DNA from: Astropecten irregularis
Taxonomy: Eukaryota; Echinodermata; Asteroidea; Paxillosida; Astropectinidae
Direction of reading: 5' to 3'
Assembly (NCBI GenBank): GCA_963971285.1
Contig: OZ020260.1
Span: 7,102,798 to 7,166,797, forward strand
Length of the DNA stretch: 64,000 nucleotides
Within the stretch, counting starts at the first letter, position 1. Each line of letters begins with the position of its first letter. Positions 55,454 to 64,000 of the stretch are shown here, one piece after another. Made by a program: the position numbers and the translations under genes. The notes under the pieces are model-generated. The model worked only from the letters and a program-made list of their open reading frames with translations, was not told the origin of the DNA and did not search any database.

Positions 55454-55826
55454 GTTCAAATAAAAGCATTTGCAGTCCTACACAAACATATATTTATTAT
55501 GAATATGATTGACATAGACTGCAATTTTTAAATTCTTCAAATTATTGTTTCAAGTTTAATATACTACTGTAGAACACACAATCTATACCACATATGTACA
55601 GATACTAGGATTCTACCAGTACATACCGTCCGGCCTTTGAGTACGATGACATTTTTATTACAATGCTCTACACAGCTAATGGGAATAATGGCATTTTCAT
55701 TCGTTAATGAAATGCCGACCTTCAGGAAATGTCCCAATTAATTAGGATGATGGAACAATGATGGGAATTCCCTGTGCATGTGTTGTCTGTGTGGGATGAT
55801 ACTGCGATGAATGATACAGTTGTTAA

Positions 55827-56178
55827 AGGTAATACATGTATCATACTTTTGTTTTTGTCAAAGAAATGCAGATTCATTATGGGCAAAAATATCGAGGAAG
55901 ATACAGTAACAGTCATCTGTGAACATTTCAGTCCAATAAGGTGCCTCACTCTTTGAGAAAACAGTGAAAACGGCCACAGTATTTCTTAAATCTTTTCTCT
56001 TTTAATTGTTTTCTTTAAAATATCAAAAATCATTTTGGTCACTGGTTTTACTCTTTTCTGGATAGAAACAGCATTTCAAACAGAAAAGTTTCTACCATCA
56101 CCATCTTTATACTTGTAAGTTTTAGGTAAATCTGTGAAGATTTCTGTTTGGGTATTCTACCAAAGTATGATACAACCT
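55827..56178. mobile_element. TTAA-type MITE (family T1)
   Basis: TTAA on both sides. AGGTAATACATGTATCATAC ... CCAAAGTATGATACAACCT. It is the same orientation class as 30510-30869 and 60315-60671. Confidence 0.8.
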
Positions 56179-56970
56179 TTAATACATGGTCAAATTCTTG
56201 TACTTGACTACATGTACATGTAGATGCATGTACATTGACTTTTACCGGTATGTGCTTTTACACCTACATGTAGGAATGACTGGGTGACTTCTGGGGCACA
56301 GTAATTGCCCCAAGAGTACGTGGGCGTCTTTCAGGGCACAATAATGGTAACCAGTGACAAACATGTATTAAAACATAATTTCTCAAACTTCTAAAAAGTT
56401 CTGACATCAAGCAAGGTCAATATGTAACCCCTTTTAAGCCCAAAGAGGAATTTTATAAGCCAACGTAATCCAGTTTTGTAATCAGATCACAAGCCACCGT
56501 AATTTCTCAGTACTTTGCAACGGCTAATTCTAAACCCTGTTCAATCTCTAACTCAGTGAGATAGAGTATCGACGCTTGATTGCAGACCACATGTAAATAC
56601 ATGCAGGGTATATGGCACGCAGTCACAAGGAGCTACGATATAAAGGATTTAGGCACTTTCGAAGCCGGTTCAACCCCGCCGGGAGAATTGCAAGAAAGCA
56701 AGTAATCACGGAGAAGTATAATTGATCAGTTATTATACCATTGAAATGACCGGTAGAGCCAAAGGCTGTCGTATACATGGAATGAGTGTATCATGTACTA
56801 AACCATAGGGCACTGATTTGTATCGTGAAGAATGGATCTATTTAATAACCCAGACAAACATAAAGTGCTTGGAGGGTCGCGGTACTGGTGTAATGTTTAA
56901 AGACGCACTCTCCGCACTTTTCAGGATGAAGAGATATACATGATGCATGATTATTTTATACGATTTCTAA
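56179..56970. other. repeat-poor stretch upstream of the visible DDAH exons
   Basis: No exon is identified. About 56440-56800 lacks recognisable repeats and holds several TAAT-containing motifs (GTAATCCAG, GTAATCAGATCAC, CAAGTAATCACGG, AATTGATCAG), as in homeodomain-bound enhancers. This is only suggestive. Confidence 0.3.
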
Positions 56971-57435
56971 GGGCGTTTATGAAACGGAGGCTCAGGCTTT
57001 ATCTCAGGCTCCGGCTCCATTTCGTGAATCCATTCTGAAATAACTGGTATCAAAATAGAGGCTTTTGGCTGCGGTTCTGAAGTAGATTCTCTGGTTTGAA
57101 AAGGAAAGCAGAGTTATCAGCTTCTGTGAAAAACCACAACCTATAATTTCAGGATGTGGGTGGCAGAGCTGGAGCCTGAGCCTGAGCATAAGGGCGTTTA
57201 CGAAACGGAGGCTCAGGCTCAGGCTCAAGCTCCAGCTCTGACATCCATGTGCTGAAAATATAGGTTGTGGATTTTCATTGAAGCTGAAACTCTGTTTCCC
57301 TTTTCAAACCAGAGAATCTACTTCCGAACTGCAGCCAAGAAGCCTCTATTTTGGTACCCGTTAATGTAGAATGGATTCATGAAATGGAGCCGGAGCCTGA
57401 CACCGGAGCCCGAGCCTCCGTTTTGTAAATGCCCT
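56971..57435. mobile_element. pair of GGCTC-rich MITEs in opposite orientations
   Basis: 56971-57189 and 57191-57435 both begin with GGGCGTTTA(T/C)GAAACGGAGG on the plus strand, but their interiors run in opposite directions. CCACAACCTATA is at about 57132 and TATAGGTTGTGG at about 57260. The first copy has lost its right TIR. The relative at 16553-16830 is in EDF1's 3' region. Confidence 0.75.
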
Positions 57436-57886
57436 ATGATTATGTTTCTTATTTAAGTGTCACAAATAAGTGATCACCTCAGAAATCCATCAAAATCTAC
57501 TTCAATGTAAGAATATTGTTGGACTTTGATGGACATACATGTACGATAGAATCTGTGTGGCCAAGGTGCTGTAACTTTGTTCAATTCAATGCAGGAGTAC
57601 CCAAAGCCCAATACATCACGTAATGTATGCTGCATGCTGGCTCAACTTGACCTACATGTACATGTACTGTACAGTATACTCATAGAGCTACACTCTTCAT
57701 CCATGGCATGCCCTACAGGGATACAGAGATACGTACACTGTACTGCACAGAGCTAGATTTTGCAATATTAAGGAAGATGCCTTGTAACCGAAGAAGCCCA
57801 AGTGATTACCACAGATTTTTGTTAACGAACCAGACAAAAACAAACAAACAAACAAACAAACACCCCAACAAAAAAACAAACAAAAC

Positions 57887-58216
57887 ATTTTGTCAAACAA
57901 ATGTAGATTCATGGGCAAAAATATCAAGAAAGATACAGTAACAGTAATCTGTGAAATTCCTAGTCCCATACGGTGCCCACTTTTTGAGAAAACAGTGAAA
58001 AACGCCCACGGTATTTCAAAAATCTTTTCACAGGACTTTTGATCTTTTGGAGATCAAAGTTGTTTTTGTTCAATTGGTTAACTTTTCTGGATAAATACAG
58101 TGTTTCAGGCAGAAAAATTTAACGGTACGTTTCTTTCATCACTATACCATGTAAGTTAATTAGGTAAATCTGTGAAGATGCCTGTTTTAGTAAACTACCA
58201 AAGTATGATACTACCT
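57887..58216. mobile_element. TTAA-type MITE (family T1), left end replaced by (AAAC)n
   Basis: The right end CAAAGTATGATACTACCT followed by TTAA is intact, and CCCATACGGTGCCCACTTTT is present. The left TIR is missing, and a run of AAACAAACAAAC sits at about 57838-57890. Confidence 0.75.
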
Positions 58217-59848
58217 TTAAATGGTAATAATACTTTACAGTATTATTAATAATGCACAGTATTATTATGTTTTTGCAATGAATAGAATTTCTGGAAAACA
58301 GTTTTGTCTCATTAAAAATTAAAATAATTGCTTAATAGATGTTAAGAAAGATTTTGATACGAACGATTATTACATGGTGTTTCCACAAACCGATCCACAT
58401 TAATAGATGTTCTTTTAAAATTGTGTTTGTATATTATAAATACAAATAAAACATACAATTCGTCAGTTTTTGCTTGGTTTAAAAACTTTGAAAATAATAT
58501 AAAGGTTATCTTTTCGCTGTCTTTTCTTTTCTTTTTTAGATTCATCCTTGCAAAGTTGTCAATATCCTTCTTCACTCTAACCATCTCCTGGCCCCTCGTA
58601 GCCCTAGAGGATTTTGTTTTCCATCCTTAACAAGTACCAGCCATCTCAACCCGAAGACTACATCTTGCAAATGTGCAGCTGATGCCGATCACAAAGTAGA
58701 ACGCGAGATTCCTCCTTCCTGCCAAATGATTCTGTCTTGATTGACATGATCAGAGGGGGAAACGGCCGGTAGGCCCGCAGGGGGGTGTCTTCCATTTGAT
58801 GTTCGTCCGTCGCGAGCTTATTCTCCGCCTGGTGGTTTTTTTCAGGACTGAAATGATCAGGGCATCCTTGCACTTCAAACCGACGAATCCTGGAGAGGGG
58901 CCTTTCGGGGGTTCGTGGATACTCGGCCTTTGTGGACAACAACAGCTTGTGGGTGATGAAAGGCTTCGTCGTATTAAGTGGCCTGGTTAGGTAGGCTTTC
59001 ATGTAAATCATGGCAGGAACTGCCAGGCTTGGGAATAATGGCTTGGACGTTTTATCCACCAGGCATGTACGTCCTGCCTCTGCTGAATTCCGTGCCCTTT
59101 CAGATCCTCTTCAATCTCTAAGAGACAGCTCGCATCAGTCATGAGACTGCCATTTGTTTCTCGGCTTTTTTTCCCTTCTTCCAGTTTTGTGTGTGTGTGT
59201 GTGAGAAGAAAGTGCCGTTTGTAATCGAGGTCGTCCCATGTGCGCAAACTTGGAGAGATCCCCGTGCATGCTCGCAAGTTGCCTAATAGATTCTCGTGAC
59301 GTTGGGACTGATTAGCAGGTATTGAAAGACTCTGTTATTAAAAAACCAAGGCATCCTCCTCCAGTAGCCTTGGTGGTTGTTTTTTATATATCGTACATTT
59401 TTCTTGTTAACTCCGGACATCGGAAAAATGGCACGCACGGACTGTCACGGGTGTACGTGGGTATTAACATTGTTTGTGCAAGTTGATAGGATTACTAGTG
59501 ATGGTTCAAGGCAAGGGGGGGGGGGGGGATCGGGAGGTTGGGCAGGGAAGAGGGGCCAGAAGAGGGAGTATAGGGAAGATGGTGGGGAGTTGTTGTCATG
59601 ATCACAAGGTGCTAGATAACAAAATCGCTCACATGCGTGCAATTTCATGATTTAATCAAATTTGACAAGAAAAAAAAAATGTCTACATGTAGATACCGTC
59701 GGTTATGAAAAATAAAATCAAATAATTTAAACTCGGAACAACGAAGTCCTATAAAATTACAACCACCTGATTTTTCGGATTTATTGTGTTCAATTGTATT
59801 AGTTCAGCTCTTATAAACTGTTATTTACTCATATTTATAAGCTCTTAA
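58217..59848. other. mainly unique stretch including a higher-GC island
   Basis: 58540-59330 has higher GC and no recognisable repeat apart from a short (GT)n at about 59189-59201. A 133-codon minus-strand frame at 58658-59059 lies here. It has no family match, so it is not called as a gene. A short G-run lies at 59515-59529. Confidence 0.35.
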
Positions 59849-60115
59849 AGGTACAGTGTAGTATCATACTTTAGTAAGACACCAAAACAGAAATGTTCAC
59901 AGATTTACATACTAACAGGGTATGAAGATGATGGTGGTAGAAACATACTGTTAAAATTTGTCCGCCTGAAAATTTAAAAGATCAAAAATAAAAGAGAAAA
60001 GACTTAAGAAATACTGTGGCCGTATGGGACTGAAATTTTCACAGATGACTGTGACTGTATATTTTTGCCCATGAATCTGTACTTCTTTGACAAAAACCAA
60101 AGTATGATATTACCT
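59849..60115. mobile_element. TTAA-type MITE (family T1), internally deleted
   Basis: TTAA on both sides (59845-59848 and 60116-60119). AGGTACAGTGTAGTATCATA ... ACCAAAGTATGATATTACCT. About 90 bp shorter than full copies, with half of the internal palindrome lost. Confidence 0.85.
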
Positions 60116-60314
60116 TTAAACTGTAACATCCATGGGGATTATTAATTAAGTTATTTTACAGTGGTTTAGTCATTTCTCATAATTATTAACTCTGGTCAAA
60201 CAATAGAATTACATCTTATAAGAAGGTCATTAATAAATGTTTGTGCATGTACACGTGTAGTACAGAATGTATTGTATACATTTGTATACATTTTATTGGA
60301 CATAATTAAATTAA

Positions 60315-60671
60315 AGGTAGTATCATACATTGGTTTTTGTCAAAGAAATACAGATTCATGGGCAAAAATATCAAGGATGATACAGTACTTAGTCATCTGT
60401 GAAAATTTCAGTCCCATACGGTGCCTACTTTTTGAGAAAACAGTGAAAAACAGCCACAGTATTTCTTAAGTCTTTTCTCTTTTATTTTTGATCTTTTAAA
60501 AGATCAAAAAGATTTTTGGTCATTGTTTTACTAATTTCTGGATAAATACACCATTTGAGGCGGAAAAATTTTATGGTATGTTTCTACCACCACCATCTTC
60601 ATACCCTGTAAGTTATACGTAAATCTGTGAACATTTCTGTTTTGGTGTCTTACCAAAGTATGATACTACCT
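60315..60671. mobile_element. TTAA-type MITE (family T1), best-preserved copy
   Basis: TTAA on both sides (60311-60314 and 60672-60675). The ends are AGGTAGTATCATACATTGG and CCAAAGTATGATACTACCT. The internal GATCTTTTAAAAGATC is perfect at about 60490-60505. Confidence 0.9.
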
Positions 60672-61949
60672 TTAAGTACTGTACACCGTCTCAAATGCAA
60701 GACTGATCAGAACTCTGCAGCACTTGGCTTCGCAGGTTTTCCTACAAATACAGTCTGACAGTGTTCAAAGAGGACCCTTTCGTGGACAGACAGGAAGTAT
60801 GCAATGAATGTATAAGAGAAATGCATTGCGGGACAGAAATTATCTGCCCATATAGCCGTGAAAAAAAAAAAGAAGAACCATTCAGATTCAACAGTGATCT
60901 CATGCATATCATAATCATAATATTTTACTACACGATGAAGATTACAGGAGAAAAAAATGGATTTGTAAATTGCTTGACACTTCTCTGTGAAAATGCCCGA
61001 GTGCAAAATGTCTCAATCACAGGCCTTTTGCCATTATAATCTTCTTAGGTATTTACATCTACATAAATTTGTGAGCAATTTTTCTTTTCATCTTACCAAT
61101 GCTGTGTATAACTATAAGGCATGTTTGTTTTGGCACGAGATCAATGATCTTGCAGATCCACGTCCCATGCAGGAGTACACTAAAATGGATCCGGATCAGC
61201 AGGATCACAGATCCCATGCCTGAAACAAACAGGCCCAAAGGCATGAATGGATGAAATCAAGACAGAAATAATGAATTTTGGATGGATTCTAAGTATATCC
61301 CCGCTGATAAATGCATGCCCTGGGTAGTCAGAATTAATCAATCTACTTGATAAACCAAAGTTGGTAAATAGTAGAATTACCATAGAGATATTGCAAGCTA
61401 CACGTACAATGAGGTATGATACGTATTAATACGTGTGCACAAAATGTGCAGTGCAGTATACCTCCATGAGTAAATGTACAGTACATGGCTGTTCGCTGTC
61501 CGAGAGAAATCCGATATTAAGCTCGGGGCAGAGAAAGAACAACAGCACTTTATTTTTAGAAATGTAACGGGTCGGCAAATAATTACTCCGGGACCTTGTG
61601 CAGAGGACCTTCACGCACAAAGAGCGTTCCCACACAACGGCCTCCAAATTGAATGCAACCTGTGAGTGTATCAATGAGGCAATTCACTCACAGCTGAGGA
61701 CGAAAACGAAGATGGGTCATGGCATTCTGGGTTAAATTAACCATTAGGTTTTGATAAGGGTTGGGTATCAAAAATGGTACAACACTGATTGTCGATATAT
61801 TAAAAATTGGCTGTGTATAGAAATGTTTTCACTTAATTAAGCAATCAGAACACAGGATACCGGCAAATTTACTGTACATTTTTGTTATGCATGACTGGTA
61901 CTTGGCTAATTTTATTAAGATCTTTTCATCAAATATAAACATGTGATAC
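60672..61949. other. non-genic stretch with one short MITE
   Basis: No exon is convincing. A MITE at 61118-61234 is related to 45917-46048. The rest is AT-rich and unassigned. Confidence 0.4.
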
Positions 61950-62037
61950 AAGCACGCGCACACGCACACACGTTTGCATGGTTGCAATGTTTGTCTGAGA
62001 TTGGGTGCTATATTTAGCGCAAGTGCGGAGCGCTATT
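61950..62037. mobile_element. CRE-type MITE (family C), right-end fragment
   Basis: CACGCGCACACGCACACACG, then ATTTAGCGCAAGTGCGGAGC and GCTATT. The CRE-bearing half is missing. Confidence 0.7.
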
Positions 62038-62739
62038 AACTCAACAAGGAGGAATTTCCAAGGTACTTTCATCAGTCGCATACAGAAGTAAACTTAAATA
62101 AATTTAGAGACTTTCGCTAAACATTTTAACCCAGGAAAGTGATTCTAGTTCAAATGGGAGTGATTTCAATTCTGCTCTTCAGAGAGTGTTCATTTAGTAC
62201 ACAAGAACAAAGCCATGTCTCCACAAGTATACAAATTCAGTCATGTACATATATGTATGTGTGTTCATGTAAACGCAATTAGAACATTGGACATGTACAT
62301 GTGTGGGTTTTAAAAATATTTGCACTAGTGCTCAATATCTTTCCAGAAGTCCCACTGGAGAAATGCAGTGTGTTTAGCCTAATAAGGAGAGTGCTATAGA
62401 GACAGATGGATCAGTGAATCACATCACACTAGTTCCAGACTGACTACATAACACACACACACTCTCAATGGCCATGCAGCCATGAGAAACGGCTTCCACA
62501 TTGATAAGCTTGCCACCAGTTTGGCATTTAAGATCAGTCAAGACTGAAGGTGTGGTGTTGTATGGTTCCTCAAGCCCTGGAGCCTGAATATTAGGCTAGC
62601 AGTTGACATTAATGATTATGATGATACTTCAGAGGTCAGAATTTTCCACACTCTGAGAGTCTGAGTACAGTATCAGTTGCCAAGTACAGTATTTATTAGT
62701 GCCTGAAGTATCTTACAAAATAAAACAAGCTGAAGCATC

Positions 62740-62905
62740 ACATAACCACAAAGGAAACTGACTGAATTTTAAAGTCATTGAAAAGTGAACAAAGAAAAAT
62801 TTACAGGAGCGGGATTCGAACCGGCGACCTCCTGAATACAGTACAGGCGCTCTACCAACTGAGCCAAACAGCCCTACGTTGGTGGTGACTGGTGACCCCA
62901 ATAGT
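62740..62905 (-). repeat. tRNA-derived SINE, minus strand, fullest copy
   Basis: The reverse strand reads GGCTGTTTGGCTCAGTTGGT and AGAGCGCCTGTACTG (box A region), then GGTTCGAATCCCGCTCCTGT (box B). A body through TTTTTCTTTGTTCACTTTTC runs to TCAGTTTCCTTTGTGG. It is the reference copy for 10775-12665, 13740-13856 and 46425-46600. Confidence 0.75.
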
Positions 62906-62906
62906 C

Positions 62907-63043
62907 AATAGCACTGCGCACTTGCGCTAAAAATAGCACCGAACCTCAGATGAACATTGCAACCGGACATGCAAACGTGTGGTGAGTTGGGGTATGTGTG
63001 AGCGTTCATGCTTGGTGTGACGTCATTAGTGTGGAACGCTATT
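62907..63043. mobile_element. CRE-bearing MITE (family C), copy 5
   Basis: AATAGCACTGCGCACTTGCG ... TTAGTGTGGAACGCTATT with a perfect TGACGTCA at 63018-63025. It sits directly beside the tRNA-SINE. Confidence 0.8.
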
Positions 63044-63181
63044 ATCTTTTGGCTTCAATACTTTTGTGTACCAAGTGTGACTATTGGTACAAATGTGTGG
63101 TCAATTGAATGTTTAAGTACCCCTTCAAATGTTCCAATAACAAACTACATTTCAGGTTCCCTCATAGCAGCCCCATTAACC

Positions 63182-63363
63182 AATAGCGCTCCGCACAAAT
63201 TACGTCACATGAGTGATTTGGCCAGAGCGCATGTACAAAATCCCCGGATGTCAGACAAACTTCATGCATGCATGCATGCACACAAGCACACCCACACATG
63301 TACGTTTGCAATGTTTGTCTGAGGTCCAGTGTGCTATTTTTAGTGCAAGTGCACAGTGCTATT
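63182..63363. mobile_element. CRE-type MITE (family C), copy 6
   Basis: AATAGCGCTCCGCACAAATT ... AGTGCAAGTGCACAGTGCTA. The CRE is TACGTCAC at 63201-63208. The centre has a CATGCATGCATGCATGCAC run. Confidence 0.75.
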
Positions 63364-63876
63364 GATGTAAACTAATACCACACTCCTTTAAAACCAAAGT
63401 AACCTCCCCCTACCGACCCTGCATACAGCTTAAAATTTGCACATAATGCAATAGTGTACAATTCGTACAATGGTCGTCAAGGTAACAGAGTAGTGGCGTA
63501 GACGACACATACTGCAATGTTAATATGCAGCTAGACCCATTGCTGTCACATTGACAACTGTAGTCAACTGAGCGGTTGTCTAGTCACATGACAAGCACTC
63601 ATGAATGTCAAACAATAATGGAGCGTCAAGGATATCGTAGAGAAGATGGAAAGTCTATGGTTACATTGCATGTGCATGTGTGTACGTATACATGTATGTA
63701 CGTGTATGTAATGTATGTAATGTATACATGTACATGTATGTACACAGAGGCAGACTTTGACAGATTCAGGAAAGTTGAATTCCAGCTTAAACACATGGAG
63801 GAAAGCAAAATTGTTTTTATGTCCAATAACATGTACTGTACTAAATGGCTTTTCACACTACAAGCTCTCAACCAGC
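63364..63876. other. non-genic stretch with ACATGTAC-rich run
   Basis: No exon is seen. 63660-63745 is a simple TACATGTA/TGTACGTA-rich run. Confidence 0.4.
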
Positions 63877-64000
63877 TGGGCCAATTTCAAAGAGCTACTT
63901 AGCACAAAAAATTGCTTAGCACAAAAATGGCTTGTCCAATAAAACAAACCACCATTGAAAATTTGATTTGATATTCATGATCAGTGAACAACAGCCAACG
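63877..64000. mobile_element. family G MITE, cut by the right window edge
   Basis: It begins GGGCCAATTTCAAAGAGCTA and continues AGCACAAAAATGGCTTG and GTGAACAACAGCCAA, as in 40718-40927. Its other end is outside the window. Confidence 0.75.

Noticed and set aside
58658-59059. 133-codon minus-strand frame in a higher-GC island
   Set aside because: No recognisable family, no clear splice context, and no resemblance to the missing DDAH N-terminal exon. Kept only as part of a possible regulatory island.

Overview
This is a metazoan nuclear DNA window: AT-rich, with small coding exons bounded by GT/AG introns and very dense short transposon remnants. The protein matches and repeat types fit a marine invertebrate deuterostome. 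An echinoderm, perhaps a sea star, is my best guess, but the species is inferred and not read directly. There are no bacterial operons, no CRISPR array and no intact autonomous transposon.

Four protein genes are recognised by protein similarity and checked exon by exon for splice phase. (1) The 5' part of a p67phox-type NADPH oxidase activator (NCF2/NOXA1-like) lies on the minus strand, with exons at 7713-7898, 5797-5988 and 5282-5416, and continues off the left edge. (2) EDF1/MBF1, a transcription coactivator, is complete on the plus strand at 8906-16422 (six exons, 144 aa). It sits head-to-head with the oxidase activator across about 1 kb. (3) FBXW5, an F-box/WD40 ubiquitin-ligase receptor, is complete on the plus strand at 22064-28675 (seven coding exons, 953 aa), with a much longer serine-rich linker than human FBXW5. 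(4) The last four exons of DDAH (dimethylarginine dimethylaminohydrolase) lie on the minus strand at 42303-52410; its 5' exons were not found and probably lie beyond the right edge. One further minus-strand terminal exon (32477-32610) has no assigned family and lies inside a transposon-like unit with terminal inverted repeats (TIRs) at 31736-34276.

In human, EDF1, FBXW5 and NOXA1 all map to 9q34.3, and DDAH1/DDAH2 lie on chromosomes 1 and 6 (DDAH2 inside the MHC). The window therefore looks like a piece of the ancestral MHC-paralogon linkage group. TRAF2, which sits between EDF1 and FBXW5 in human, is not seen here.

Most non-coding sequence is made of repeats. There is a 12-copy TTAA-flanked miniature inverted-repeat element (MITE) family, and a six-copy MITE family that carries CRE (TGACGTCA) sites. 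There are also GGGGCCAATTTCAT-type, Harbinger-like, TA-flanked mariner-like and two hAT-like elements (8-bp target duplications read directly), tRNA-derived SINEs, a LINE fragment, and hammerhead-like palindromes. Four large minisatellites lie in the right half: 32.7-33.4, 36.7-37.3, 43.6-45.3 and 52.5-53.7 kb. Several insertions are nested and their order can be read. Repeat-poor islands at 54.1-54.6, 56.4-56.9 and 58.5-59.3 kb are possible regulatory sequence upstream of the visible DDAH exons.
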